Assembly (NCBI GenBank): GCA_041674485.1
Contig: JBAYVP010000002.1
Coordinates: 14,175 to 78,174 of the forward strand
Length of the DNA: 64,000 nucleotides
Source: JAGXQV01 sp041674485
GTDB taxonomy: Bacteria; Pseudomonadota; Gammaproteobacteria; Burkholderiales; Sulfuricellaceae
Direction of reading: 5' to 3'
Made by a program: the position numbers and the translations under genes. The notes beneath the pieces are model-generated. The model saw nothing but the letters and a program-made list of their open reading frames with translations. It did not search any database and was not told the DNA's origin. Positions within the stretch are counted from its first letter, which is position 1. Each line of letters begins with the position of its first letter. This document shows positions 53,065 to 62,800 of the stretch, in pieces.

Positions 53065-53763
53065 ATGAAACTGGCCATCATGCAGCCCTATTTTTTGCCC
53101 TACATCGGCTATTTTCAGTTGATGGCGGCAGTGGATAAATTTGTGGTACTGGATGACGTCAATTACATCAATCGTGGCTGGGTCAACAGGAATCGACTAT
53201 TGCTCAACGGTGTTGCCCATACGTTCACTGTGCCGCTGCGCGGCGCCAGTCAAAACAGGCTGATTTGCGAAATCGAATTGGATGATGCGCAAGGCTGGCG
53301 GGTAAAATTGCTGCGCACCATCCGGCAGGCTTACGGAAAGGCGCCTTGCTATGCACAAGCCTATCCCCTGATGGAAAACTTGATCAATTATCCATCGGTC
53401 CGGCTTGACGAATTTTTACTCAATAGCCTCCGTGAAGTCGCGTGTTACCTGTCGCTGGAAGTGGAAATTGTAGCCAGCTCGCGTATCTATCGGAATACGC
53501 ATTTGAAAGGGCAGGAGCGGATTCTGGATATCTGCCGGCAAGAGCAAGCCAGCATTTATATAAACCCGATTGGCGGTGTAGATTTGTATGACCGAGCCAG
53601 CTTTTCGAAGCAAGATTTGTCGCTTTATTTTTTGCGCTCGCGCCAGGTTGGCTACACCCAAGAAAAAGGCGAGCATGTGCCGTGGCTATCGATCATGGAC
53701 GTGCTGATGTTCAACGAAACGAGCGTTGTTCGGCGATTATTCACCGAGATTGATTTGGTTTGA
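53065..53763 (+). CDS. WbqC family protein
   Basis: 232 residues starting MKLAIMQPYFLPYIGYFQLM in the second codon, the hallmark of WbqC proteins found in O-antigen and flagellin glycan loci (VLDDVNYINRGWVNRN, GQERILDICR). Biochemical role of the family is poorly known; some are linked to acyl or amino-acid addition to sugars. First gene of the sugar-modification run after the HEPN-MNT pairs. Confidence 0.88.
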   Translation: MKLAIMQPYFLPYIGYFQLMAAVDKFVVLDDVNYINRGWVNRNRLLLNGVAHTFTVPLRGASQNRLICEIELDDAQGWRVKLLRTIRQAYGKAPCYAQAYPLMENLINYPSVRLDEFLLNSLREVACYLSLEVEIVASSRIYRNTHLKGQERILDICRQEQASIYINPIGGVDLYDRASFSKQDLSLYFLRSRQVGYTQEKGEHVPWLSIMDVLMFNETSVVRRLFTEIDLV

Positions 53764-53816
53764 AACCAGCGGCAAGCTATAAACTTGCATCGCTTTAATT
53801 ATTACATTGGAGGCTT

Positions 53817-54563
53817 ATGATGACCGAAGCGGCACCGGCAAGATGTTTTCGTACTATCGGCATGGAGGCAAGCAAGTTCGATGATCGCCGAGAGCTTTAT
53901 TGGCAGGGTATACGGGAAATTCTTTCGATGGGCTATCCGCCAGAGGATCTGATTCATCATTTTCCGTTATTCGCGGGCCATGTCTGTCTGGGGAGGTATT
54001 TGGCTCTGTATGAAGCTTACAAGCTGACTACGGGCATCGCAGGACATATTGCCGAGGCAGGTGTCTGGAAGGGGTCTTCATTGCTTTGGCTGGCAAAGCT
54101 GACGCAGCTTTTCGAGCCGGAATCATTAACCCAAACTCACGGATTTGATTGGTTCAAAGGGGCGCAACCAGAAGAGGACGAGGCGCATCTGGTTAGCCAG
54201 GGGGCATATACCGAGAGCCGCGAACGTGTTCAGGCAATGATCGATGCTCAGAGACTCAACCGTCTTGTAATGCTTCATGAGCTGGATCTGTCAAAAGATC
54301 TCGATCAGTTCTTCACGGATTATCCACATCTGCAATTCAAAATGGTCTTTCTCGATTGCGGCCTGTACAAAGTCGTCAGGCATTGCATCGAACATTTCTG
54401 GCCCCGGCTAACGCCTGGAGGCGTTCTCCTTCTGGACAACCTCAATCATGAAACAGCCCCGGGTGAAACTCAGGCCGTCCGCGAGTTGCTTCCAGAATTA
54501 ACCCTGCGCACTTTTCCGTTTGCCCAGCAACCGACAGCGTATATCGTCAAGCCTGCCAAATAA
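53817..54563 (+). CDS. TylF/MycF-like O-methyltransferase
   Basis: 248 residues, ATG with AGG upstream. SAM site AEAGVWKGSSLLWLAKL; later FLDCGLYKVV and GGVLLLDNLNHE (metal/acid residues). TylF-type enzymes methylate sugar hydroxyls. One-base overlap with the next gene. Confidence 0.82.
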   Translation: MMTEAAPARCFRTIGMEASKFDDRRELYWQGIREILSMGYPPEDLIHHFPLFAGHVCLGRYLALYEAYKLTTGIAGHIAEAGVWKGSSLLWLAKLTQLFEPESLTQTHGFDWFKGAQPEEDEAHLVSQGAYTESRERVQAMIDAQRLNRLVMLHELDLSKDLDQFFTDYPHLQFKMVFLDCGLYKVVRHCIEHFWPRLTPGGVLLLDNLNHETAPGETQAVRELLPELTLRTFPFAQQPTAYIVKPAK

Positions 54564-55638
54564 TGAGTACATTGCTTGTGTTTCCCAGCAGCATGAGTGA
54601 TGCGCTACCGTTTATCGAGCAGGCGCGCAATTTTGGTGCCACAGTCGTTGGCGCATCTTCCCTGAAACATGACCCTAATGTTTCACGTTGTGACTTTTGG
54701 TTATGGCTGCCAGGAATTAATGATGCAGGCTTTGCTGAGAGTTTGCGTGTAGCCGTAGATTCTTACGGAATTGATGGAATATTTTGCCCAAACAACGTAG
54801 CTCACGGCGTCATTGACACTATGATCAAGGAGGGGAGCATTCAGGCAAGATTGCTTGCTTTGCCTTTCCATCAGGAAATCGCGCGTTATAACAATCTCGA
54901 ATTACGTGCCGATGCTGCCTTGAATCTGGCAAAAACAATCAGCAGCGAAGCAGATTGCCTTGCGCCTTTAAATGTGGCCGCCTGGCTGCATTATGTCGAT
55001 GCCATCATGGGACAATCCGGCGAAGCCAAACTGGCAGCGTTGATTGGTGCTATGGTCAGTGCACCTCGAGGTGATGTGGTTGAGATCGGCGCCTACTTTG
55101 GGAAATCCGCTGCTTGGCTGACGCTTATTGCACGTGGCCTTGATACAATACAGGCAATGTGCTGGCAATCGACCCATGGTTGCCAGATGAGGCAGTTCAA
55201 TACGATGCGCCGCTTCATGTACAGCGGCTATCTGATGGAGACTACTGGGAAACAGTAGCACAGGCTTGCGTAATGAATCTCATTCCGATTGCATCTGAGC
55301 GTTTCAATTTCCTCCGAATGCCGGCAACACAGGCACTTCCGCAATACGAGTCTGGTCGTGTTTATTCAACTGCTTTTGGCGCAACGGCATTCAGCGGCCA
55401 GGTCGCATTACTGCATATTGATGGAAACCATGACTATCGCGCAGTCGCTGCGGATGTGGCGCAGTGGGCACCGAAGCTTGCACCAAGTGGCTGGTTGGTC
55501 ATTGATGACTACTGCTGGCCCCATGGCGATGGGCCGCGCCGGATTGGCGATGCGTTTCTTGCCGAGAGGTCAGATGCCATTACTCAGGCCTTTGTTGTGG
55601 ATGGCGCGCTGTTCATCAAGCTTGGGAATAGCAAGTAA
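54563..55638 (+). pseudogene. Frameshifted SAM-dependent methyltransferase
   Basis: Two overlapping frames make one protein. The first (from 54563) holds an unrecognised 170-residue N-terminal domain and the SAM motif VVEIGAYFGKSAAWLTLIA. The second continues as NVLAIDPWLPDEAVQY, LLHIDGNHDY and WLVIDDYCWPHGDG to 55638. The shift is near 55150, inside the SAM-binding domain, and the combined length is one base off a multiple of three. It is either a real inactivating mutation or a sequence error; the downstream half shows no other decay. Confidence 0.75.
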
Positions 55639-55685
55639 AGTAATAGCTTTGATAAGTACAAAATTTTCGTTTTGACCTGTCTTGG

Positions 55686-56639
55686 CTATGTCTGATTGAC
55701 ATCATCTTTGAGTTCAGCATAGCCAAAGCCATCCCTACCAAAATAATTGCCGCAATAGAACATCAATATCTTTTTATCCAGCTCAATGATGTTGGGATAG
55801 CAGGCCATCTCAGAGTCCCAGCCACTATTGGAAAGTGCGATTCCGGCTTTTGAATCGTCTCGTTGCCAATTTTCCAGATCGTTTGATTTTGCATAGCCAA
55901 TTCGATAACCGCCCTCGGCATTTCTGAATTGCAGGCCGCGTCGATAGGAAAACCACATGTGCCACGAACCGTCTCTAAAAATAACCGCCTGGCCTGCATG
56001 GCATTCATTGTCTTCTCTGGTTTCAATTACGGGCTTTCCATCTCTTTTCCAATAGATTCCGTCGGTTGATGTAGCGTGAACTATCCGGTATATCGCCTCC
56101 ATGCGGCCATCGACATCGGGTATCCATTCCGTCCCCGTCAGATACCACATGTGCCATATCCCGTTGATAATCTTCACATGCGGCCCTTGCTGAAGATAAG
56201 GCTCATTGTGCGACGCACCCAATATCGGGCCTTTTGAAAAGCGCTCGAATGTAAGTCCGTCATCTTTGCTGATTGCCAACCCGATGGCGCGATTGAATGG
56301 CACGGATTGCATCCGTGTCCACCCGACGTAGTAAAGCCAAATTTCGTTTTCAACTCTGACTACGGAAATCGGATGAAGCCCAAATTCATCGAAGCAGCCG
56401 GCCTCGCCCAAAGATAAGACCGGTTTGTCGCCGTGACGCAAAATCTTGGCCGGGTCGCTTCTGCTTACGTCGATAAAACCAATCTGAGAAACAGGGAGTC
56501 TGTCTTGGGTTTTGGGGCGACAGCCAAAATAGATGCGGATAAAGTCGCCAAAGACTAGAGGCGTCGGTACTTGTGCATACGAATGCATCCAGCTATCCGG
56601 TGATGGGGCGAAGATATGCCCTTTCTTTATCCAGCGCAT
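55686..56639 (-). CDS. GH43/GH32/GH130-like five-bladed propeller protein
   Basis: 317 residues with blade-like repeats WLYYVGWTR, WHMWYLTG, WHMWFSYR and a C-terminal GDGFGYAEL-type end. Similar proteins are annotated as glucosyl hydrolase family 32/43-like in polysaccharide loci. Reaction unknown; it may trim or bind glycan. Transcribed against the preceding genes. Confidence 0.7.
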   Translation of the reverse strand: MRWIKKGHIFAPSPDSWMHSYAQVPTPLVFGDFIRIYFGCRPKTQDRLPVSQIGFIDVSRSDPAKILRHGDKPVLSLGEAGCFDEFGLHPISVVRVENEIWLYYVGWTRMQSVPFNRAIGLAISKDDGLTFERFSKGPILGASHNEPYLQQGPHVKIINGIWHMWYLTGTEWIPDVDGRMEAIYRIVHATSTDGIYWKRDGKPVIETREDNECHAGQAVIFRDGSWHMWFSYRRGLQFRNAEGGYRIGYAKSNDLENWQRDDSKAGIALSNSGWDSEMACYPNIIELDKKILMFYCGNYFGRDGFGYAELKDDVNQT

Positions 56640-56806
56640 TTGATCTTCATCATAACAAACATGGCAGTAGCCACTCCTGATAATAAAACGTCTCGCAAGA
56701 TTGCTCCACCTTTTACCCCTCCCGGCCTCCCCTTGTCAGGGGAGGAGGTGGGCTCTCCCCTGACAAGGGGGAGCTGGAGGGGGTTTGGGGTTCCATTTCG
56801 TGTGTT

Positions 56807-57811
56807 TCACGTTAAATCCTTCAAAGCTCTTTCTTTGATGGTTGCATCCAACCATTTATGTAAGCTCACCCCACTTTTTTTCGCCGCTTTTTCATACAAC
56901 TCCTTTGTTTCTTTTGTTATGCCTTCGAGTTTTCCGAAATATCGTGTATTGAATGATCCCCCCCGATAGCCGGGCAGCTCTATGTCGAAATTTCCCACTG
57001 GCTCGCCCTCTCCAACCGTATAGTCAACGACGTAATGAACATTGCCAAGAATCCAACGGATACCGACATTTCGCGCCTCGACAGGAATGAGTGCGAGCGG
57101 GTCTGGGTCTGCAAACATCGGGTTGTTGTTGATGAGAATCTTTCCATACTCGGTATTTCTGAGCCAGGGCGGGACATTCTTCTCGCAGAAAACAACCCTG
57201 CCGCCGGTGTGAACGACTCTTACCATTTCTTTTAGCGCAGCTCTTTGGTCAATGAAATGGCCGATCCCAGCGAAGCAATATAATGCATCGAAGTAATTAT
57301 CGGTGTAGGGCAGATGGCAGGCATCTCCAATCGCTGCCTCAGTCATGGCAGGGTGCTTTGTGATTTTTTCTTTTGCTTGCACCAACATGTCAGGCGATAT
57401 ATCCAGCAGCCAAAGCTCGCCTGTTCCATCTAAATTTTTTACGATGAGCTCCGAATCTTTACCAGTTCCCGCAGATATTTCCAACACCTTGCTGTGCTTA
57501 TTTAAATTGAGCAGGTTGATCATCGAAAGTCGAACATCCAATTCGCTCTCGTTGTACAGGTCGAAGGTAACGTGAACATTTTCATCGTAACTGTCCGCGA
57601 TGGAAGCGTAGTAGTTTCGAGCAAAATGCGCTGCCCCAGCTAATTGCTCTGGAGCCGCAAAAACAGGCATTCCATTATTGATGGAATAACGGCTATTCGT
57701 AGTTAGCAGCGTGCCATTCGTAACCTCATTTTCCTTTTTAACAAAGTTCACCAGACGTAGCGGCTCGCCTGTAATGGGGCAACGGTAGACTTCCAGGGAT
57801 TTTTCTCTCAT
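56807..57811 (-). CDS. Class I SAM methyltransferase with Trm112-like N-terminus
   Basis: 334 residues. An N-terminal YRCPITGEPLRL...YSINNGMPVF segment recalls Trm112-like folds. The SAM domain has VLEISAGTGKDSELI and LLDISPDMLVQAKEK. Likely modifies a sugar or lipid in the glycan pathway. Start overlaps the stop of the next upstream gene by 4 bases. Confidence 0.8.
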   Translation of the reverse strand: MREKSLEVYRCPITGEPLRLVNFVKKENEVTNGTLLTTNSRYSINNGMPVFAAPEQLAGAAHFARNYYASIADSYDENVHVTFDLYNESELDVRLSMINLLNLNKHSKVLEISAGTGKDSELIVKNLDGTGELWLLDISPDMLVQAKEKITKHPAMTEAAIGDACHLPYTDNYFDALYCFAGIGHFIDQRAALKEMVRVVHTGGRVVFCEKNVPPWLRNTEYGKILINNNPMFADPDPLALIPVEARNVGIRWILGNVHYVVDYTVGEGEPVGNFDIELPGYRGGSFNTRYFGKLEGITKETKELYEKAAKKSGVSLHKWLDATIKERALKDLT

Positions 57812-58989
57812 TTACCTAAATTTCCTTCACATAGCAGACGCCCCCAGCTAATTACCTGTAAAAATCTTTGGGAAATAGAGTTAGCAGCTCTTTGTTGAGC
57901 ATCAGGCGTTATTCCTAGAACAACGCAAGCAGTGTCTGGCACATCAGACGTTTTTACAACAGGCTTATCGAGAAAAGTTGTTTGATCCTTTGGATCATCT
58001 ACGCAACAAGATTGCACAAGGCTCCAATAGTTAGGGCAGTAGGCGGCAAGGATCGAGGACCAGTAACTTGCGCCAAGATTGACCACGTTGCTGCTTTCTT
58101 TGACCTGCTCGGTCAGGAATTTGTCGATGGCTCTAAATGAGCCGAGGAATTTTTGCCGTTCTTGCAAAAGTAAGTCGATGTCGCAGTGAAAGTCGTTTTG
58201 CTTCTTGCCGCATGAACTATCTGAGATCATGAGTAACGCAGGAGGTAGTGAGGCGGAGCTTCCTTCTGACTGGCAGATGGTGCAACTTTGTGAGTTTGGC
58301 AGTGCCTTGCCAGCCAAACTCTGGAGGTTTGCAGGTATCAAGGATAAATTCTGATCTGCCCACAATAACTCAATGTTGGGGCGAGAACCGTCTGGGCAGG
58401 TTACTACCGTCACGCCCATTCCAGAAACCAGCTTTGATAGAGTGGTCAGAAAATCGAGAGGATTCGAAACGTGCTGAAGCACATTTGTTGAAACGACCAA
58501 GTCGAATGACGCCAAGGCTGGCGCGATATGCTCAAGCCTGCCTTCATGCACACGATGCCCCCTTTCACGCGCCATCTTGACGTTATATTGGGATGGCTCG
58601 ATTCCTTCGATCACCGCTTCGGGAAAGGTTTCCTGCATCAAATCCATAAGCCAGCCTTGGCCGCAGCCAACATCAAGAATTCTTTTGGGTTCTTTTATGG
58701 CGACCGCCTCGCAAATCCATTTCCAGATTGATACGTACCGTTGTTTGTGGAATGTTTCAGCCCCTGGCCGCTCGTAGTAATTGGCGTAGTCAGTTTCATA
58801 ATAGTCCGTGAATGCCAGCATTGATGACCGGACACGTTGTGCTGCACCGCATGTCATGCATTGAGATTTGCCTAACGGTTTTGCTACTACGCGACCTGCT
58901 GTGGTTACTGAGCGTGAATCATGCGGGTCGATCAGGTCTTTCCAGTTCGAACTGCCACAAACAAGGCAAATAGGGGGTTTGGAGATCAT
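57808..58989 (-). CDS. Zinc-ribbon sugar C-methyltransferase-like protein
   Basis: 393 residues. N-terminal cysteines C8xxC11 and C44xxC47 resemble the zinc site of Methyltransf_13 enzymes, followed by a SAM domain (ILDVGCGQGWLMDLM, SFDLVVSTNVLQHVSNPLDFL). The C-terminal part is like the Methyltransf_14 domain. TylCIII-type enzymes C-methylate nucleotide keto-sugars. Co-directional and overlapping with the next methyltransferase. Confidence 0.78.
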   Translation of the reverse strand: MISKPPICLVCGSSNWKDLIDPHDSRSVTTAGRVVAKPLGKSQCMTCGAAQRVRSSMLAFTDYYETDYANYYERPGAETFHKQRYVSIWKWICEAVAIKEPKRILDVGCGQGWLMDLMQETFPEAVIEGIEPSQYNVKMARERGHRVHEGRLEHIAPALASFDLVVSTNVLQHVSNPLDFLTTLSKLVSGMGVTVVTCPDGSRPNIELLWADQNLSLIPANLQSLAGKALPNSQSCTICQSEGSSASLPPALLMISDSSCGKKQNDFHCDIDLLLQERQKFLGSFRAIDKFLTEQVKESSNVVNLGASYWSSILAAYCPNYWSLVQSCCVDDPKDQTTFLDKPVVKTSDVPDTACVVLGITPDAQQRAANSISQRFLQVISWGRLLCEGNLGK

Positions 58990-58999
58990 TTGAGGACGT

Positions 59000-59680
59000 T
59001 CAAATATCTGAGAAGCGAGACATTCTAAGGAACTGCTGGCTATTTAAACGCTGTGGTTTGGAGCTTTCTGCGATGAAAACCTGGCCTTCATCTGCGCATT
59101 TCGTTATCAACGCATTGGCGCCAATAAAACAGTCATCGCCAACTGTGATGCCGTGCGCTACCGTGGCATTCACCGCCAGGAAGCAATTACTTCCCATCGT
59201 AACCACGCCGGAGATATTGGCGCAGGAAGTCAGCCAGCAATTATCCCCAATCGACGAATGATGCCCGATCATGGCACCGCTCCAGACGAACACATTGTTG
59301 CCAAGTTTCACACGTGGATGGATATGCACCTGGTTCATGATGAAGCAGTTGTCGCCGTAAACACAGTCGCTGGGCAGACCCGATTCCGGGTGAACATAGG
59401 ATGCCAGGGTGTAGCCAAGCTGGCGAGCCTCGGCACATTTCGCTGTGCGCAAGGCATTCATGTCCTGATAGCCAAGAGCTACGAACATGTCATGTGTTTC
59501 CGGCGAATGGCTGCGCGTAATTTCGTCGAAAGGAGCAACGGGTATGCCATGCCATTCCGAGCCGGGAAGATAATCTCTGTCCACGGAACAGGCTACAACC
59601 TGGCGGTCGCTGTGGTGGGTGAAAAAATACAGAAGCACTTCCGCGATTTTGCCGGTGCCAAAGAGGACGATAGGTTTCAT
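59000..59680 (-). CDS. PglD/NeuD-like sugar O/N-acyltransferase
   Basis: 226 residues. N-terminal Rossmann-like half (IVLFGTGKIAEVLLYFF) and C-terminal left-handed beta-helix with hexapeptide repeats (VYGDNCFIMNQVHIHPRVKLG in part, VVTMGSNCFLAVNATVAHG). PglD-type enzymes acetylate the amino group of UDP-4-amino-sugars, which fits the DegT aminotransferase in this island. Ten bases from the methyltransferase gene. Confidence 0.85.
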   Translation of the reverse strand: MKPIVLFGTGKIAEVLLYFFTHHSDRQVVACSVDRDYLPGSEWHGIPVAPFDEITRSHSPETHDMFVALGYQDMNALRTAKCAEARQLGYTLASYVHPESGLPSDCVYGDNCFIMNQVHIHPRVKLGNNVFVWSGAMIGHHSSIGDNCWLTSCANISGVVTMGSNCFLAVNATVAHGITVGDDCFIGANALITKCADEGQVFIAESSKPQRLNSQQFLRMSRFSDI

Positions 59681-59845
59681 GGGGTAAATGGTAAGTTGGC
59701 GATGGATTGAAGTATGAGGTAATTGATCTTACCATTGGCGCACTTTCGTAACAATTCCCATCACTGATCTCATAGCTGATGGCACGTCGAAAAACCATCC
59801 CTTCTGCTAAAATTCGACTTGACGCTACCAACATAAAAAACTGCC

Positions 59846-60073
59846 ATGTCTCTAGAAAAAATTTTTTCCGAAGTATTCGTGCTCCCTGAATCCTCAGTTG
59901 TGGATTCTCTTGCGTTGAGCGATATCCCAACATGGGATTCCTTGGCGCACATGATGCTCATTGTCCGGCTTGAAGAAACCTATCAAATTCAGTTTACCGG
60001 GGATGAAATTGCAGATGTCAAATCTGTTGGCGATGCGCGATCCGCCTTGTTGGCACATGGTGCTGTGTTATGA
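59846..60073 (+). CDS. Acyl carrier protein
   Basis: 75 residues; TWDSLAHMMLIVRLEE contains the phosphopantetheine Ser (about residue 32). Four-base overlap with the SDR gene downstream. A dedicated carrier for an acyl or aminoacyl group, not the housekeeping AcpP. Confidence 0.88.
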   Translation: MSLEKIFSEVFVLPESSVVDSLALSDIPTWDSLAHMMLIVRLEETYQIQFTGDEIADVKSVGDARSALLAHGAVL

Positions 60074-60822
60074 AGATTGCAGGCTCCCGTGTGCTGGTAA
60101 CCGGCGGTGGCTCTGGTATCGGGCGCTATCTGGTGGAGCGGCTGAATGACGAATCTGCCGAAGTTTGCGTGTTGGAGGTTGACGCGGCGCGCTGCGCCGA
60201 ATTTCGTGAAGCATTCGGCGGCCGGATTAAAGCCTGGGCCTGTGATGTAGCCGACCCTGCCGCAGTGGACGCGACACTACAAGCCATATTTGACAGCGGC
60301 TTTGAGCCAGATGTGCTCATCAACAACGCCGGTATTATTCACAGCGAGCCGCTTGTGAATATGCTTTCCCGGAGCGAGCGGGTGCATTCGCGCGAATCAT
60401 GGCGGCGGGTGATGGCGACCGATCTCGATTCGGTTTTTTATGTGTCCAGCCGTGTCGTAGACCGTATGCTTGCGAAGCGCATCAAAGGTATCGTCATCTC
60501 TATCAGCTCTATCTCGGCTAAGGGCAACCCCGGGCAATCTGCTTATTCTGCAGCAAAAGCTGCCGTGAACGCGCTGACTTGCACTTGGGCGAAAGAGCTG
60601 GGCGGGCTAGGGCTGCGCTTTGCCGCAATCGCCCCTGGTTTCATTGACACACCGTCCACACGGGCTGCGCTTAGCGAGGCTGCCGTTACTCGTTTACAGC
60701 AACAAATCCCTTTGCGCCGCCTGGGCGATTTGGAGAGCGTCTATCTGGCCGCTCGCTATATCATCGAGAGCGACTATCTTACCGGCACTGTGCTGGAGGT
60801 GGATGGCGGACTGGTAATTTAA
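60070..60822 (+). CDS. Short-chain dehydrogenase/reductase (FabG-like)
   Basis: 250 residues: TGGGSGIG cofactor motif, NNAG, catalytic S near 146, Y159 and K163 (QSAYSAAKAA), and VDGG end. Probably reduces a 3-keto acyl on the neighbouring carrier, or an activated sugar. Overlaps the ACP gene. Confidence 0.87.
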   Translation: MKIAGSRVLVTGGGSGIGRYLVERLNDESAEVCVLEVDAARCAEFREAFGGRIKAWACDVADPAAVDATLQAIFDSGFEPDVLINNAGIIHSEPLVNMLSRSERVHSRESWRRVMATDLDSVFYVSSRVVDRMLAKRIKGIVISISSISAKGNPGQSAYSAAKAAVNALTCTWAKELGGLGLRFAAIAPGFIDTPSTRAALSEAAVTRLQQQIPLRRLGDLESVYLAARYIIESDYLTGTVLEVDGGLVI

Positions 60823-60838
60823 CGGGCGAACTTCTCAC

Positions 60839-62383
60839 ATGGCCTTTGTCTCGAATCTTGGTATTGCTTTCCAGGGAATAGCACTTCGACACGCAGACCG
60901 GACGGCATTGATCTATCCCGCCACGGGAGAGCGTGTCACCTTCCGAGAGTTGAATCAACTGGCAGTTGGTATCGCCAGCGTTTTATGGGCGAATGGTCTT
61001 CGTCAAGGGCAGGTGGTGGCCATGTTTCACGACAAGTCGCCCGCTGCTTATGCGGCCATGCTTGCTTGCCTGCGGCTCGGCATTATCTACACAAACCTTG
61101 ATCCGGATAGCCCTTGGGAAAGGCTGCGCAAAATTCTCGGCACCTGTCAGCCTAGCGTGGTTATCAATGCTTTTCAGGAGATGCCTTTCGGTGCCAATCT
61201 GGAAGCAGCGGGTTTCCGGAATGCCTTGCATCTCCGTGATATGCAATTGCCAGCAGGGGATGAACCGCTTCCAGATTACTGCAAAATTGGCGGTGGATCA
61301 CCGGCATACATTATGTTTACTTCCGGTTCTACGGGGATGCCCAAGGGGGCGGTCATGTCCCATGCAAACCTGTTAGGGTTTATCGCTTGGGCCAGAGACC
61401 GTTTTGCCATCACGCCGGATGATGTGCTGACGAACGTCAATCCAATCTATTTTGATAACTCCGTTTTTGATTTTTACTCGGCAATTTTCTCCGGGGCTGC
61501 GCTGGCTCCCATTACTTCTGATCAGGTGCGGGATACGCGTCTTCTCGTTCGGCTCATTGATGGCGCGGGCTGCACGATCTGGTTTTCTGTGCCGTCCCTG
61601 CTTGTTTACCTGCTGACGACGCGTGCACTGACAGAAGCGAACTTCCCGGCTGTCCGCAAGATCATCTTTGGCGGCGAGGGGTTCCCTAAAACCAAGCTGC
61701 GCCAACTCCACCATTTATTTGGTGCGCGCGCAGAGTTGGAAAACGTATACGGCCCCACTGAATGCACCTGCATTTGCTCAGCTCATACTATCAGTGCGAG
61801 TGATTTTGAAGATATGCAAAATCTCGCCCCGCTTGGCTTGCTTGCACAAAATTTCGATTTTGAAATCCTTCCATTAGACAAGGCAGCTCCGAATTTCGGC
61901 GAGCTTTTTCTGCGCGGCCCGCAAGTGGGCCTTGGCTATTACAACGACCCGGAACGCACCGCCAAGTCATTTACCCAAAATCCGCGCCACTCGCTTTACG
62001 CAGATATTGGCTACCGTACCGGTGATCTCGTGCGCAGGGATACGCACGGCTGGCTGCATTTTAAGGGACGCGTAGACTTTCAAATCAAACACATGGGTTA
62101 TCGCATCGAGCTGGAAGAGATTGAGGCCGCGCTCGGAACACTGCACGATATCAAGGAGTGTGCTGTTATCTATCAAAAACTCGGTGATGGCCTAGGGCAA
62201 ATTCTTGCTTTCGCCGCCATGACGAACACAACACAGGCATCTGATGCGCTGCTGCATAGAATTGCTGCCATTGTGCCGCCTTATATGGTGCCCAGGCGTG
62301 TAATTGTTATGGACTTGCTGCCGAAAAATGCCAATGGCAAGATTGACCGCGCCGCACTTCAAACCATCGCAGCCTCTCTCTAG
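60839..62383 (+). CDS. AMP-forming acyl/amino-acid ligase
   Basis: 514 residues of the ANL superfamily: P-loop-like MFTSGSTGMPKGAVMSH, YGPTECT, YRTGDLV, and the C-terminal catalytic Lys region NANGKIDR. It resembles DltA and free-standing adenylation domains, so it should load an acyl or amino acid onto the ACP encoded upstream. The ACP-SDR-ligase trio likely makes an acyl group for an amino-sugar. Confidence 0.85.
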   Translation: MAFVSNLGIAFQGIALRHADRTALIYPATGERVTFRELNQLAVGIASVLWANGLRQGQVVAMFHDKSPAAYAAMLACLRLGIIYTNLDPDSPWERLRKILGTCQPSVVINAFQEMPFGANLEAAGFRNALHLRDMQLPAGDEPLPDYCKIGGGSPAYIMFTSGSTGMPKGAVMSHANLLGFIAWARDRFAITPDDVLTNVNPIYFDNSVFDFYSAIFSGAALAPITSDQVRDTRLLVRLIDGAGCTIWFSVPSLLVYLLTTRALTEANFPAVRKIIFGGEGFPKTKLRQLHHLFGARAELENVYGPTECTCICSAHTISASDFEDMQNLAPLGLLAQNFDFEILPLDKAAPNFGELFLRGPQVGLGYYNDPERTAKSFTQNPRHSLYADIGYRTGDLVRRDTHGWLHFKGRVDFQIKHMGYRIELEEIEAALGTLHDIKECAVIYQKLGDGLGQILAFAAMTNTTQASDALLHRIAAIVPPYMVPRRVIVMDLLPKNANGKIDRAALQTIAASL

Positions 62384-62384
62384 C

Positions 62385-62760
62385 AGCCCTGTCGGACGTA
62401 TCACGGATAGCCGACACGCTCAGGCAATTCGGTTACATGAGCTGCAAACGCGCCGACAAGTGCGTGCTGCGGCAGTACCTGCTCAAGTTGACCGGGCTAT
62501 CCCGTGCGCAGGTCGCGCGCTGCGCTTTGCAGGTCGCCGGTGGCGGACAGATCAAGGTCAGGCATCATGCGCCTGCCGTACCGTTTGCACGACGCTATAC
62601 GACCAAGGACATCCGCCTGTTGGACGAGATGGATGCGCTGCGCGGCACGCTATCCGACACCACCACCCGCAAACTCTGTGGTGGGCGTTCAAGATGCATG
62701 GAGATACCAGCTTTGAGCGGCTGGCGGGCATTTCCAACGGACACCCGAAAAACCACCGGA
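62385..62760 (+). pseudogene. Integrase/transposase N-terminal remnant
   Basis: Frame reading TLRQFGYMSCKRADKCVLRQ (in part), LLKLTGLSRAQVARC, RRYTTKDIRLLDEMDALRGT and TRKLC, then after a frameshift near 62680 WAFKMHGDTSFERLAGISNGH. This is the N-terminal region of a common DDE-type integrase. It ends in a palindromic repeat relic (ATTGCATTCCATCC), with no catalytic core. Confidence 0.7.
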
Positions 62761-62800
62761 TTTCATTGCATTCCATCCAAGCTCGCTTAATTTGGTTCAT

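Noticed and set aside
62437..62790. A 117-residue hypothetical protein after the ligase gene
   Set aside because: It reads as the N-terminal part of a common integrase with a frameshift and lost catalytic core, so it is a remnant.
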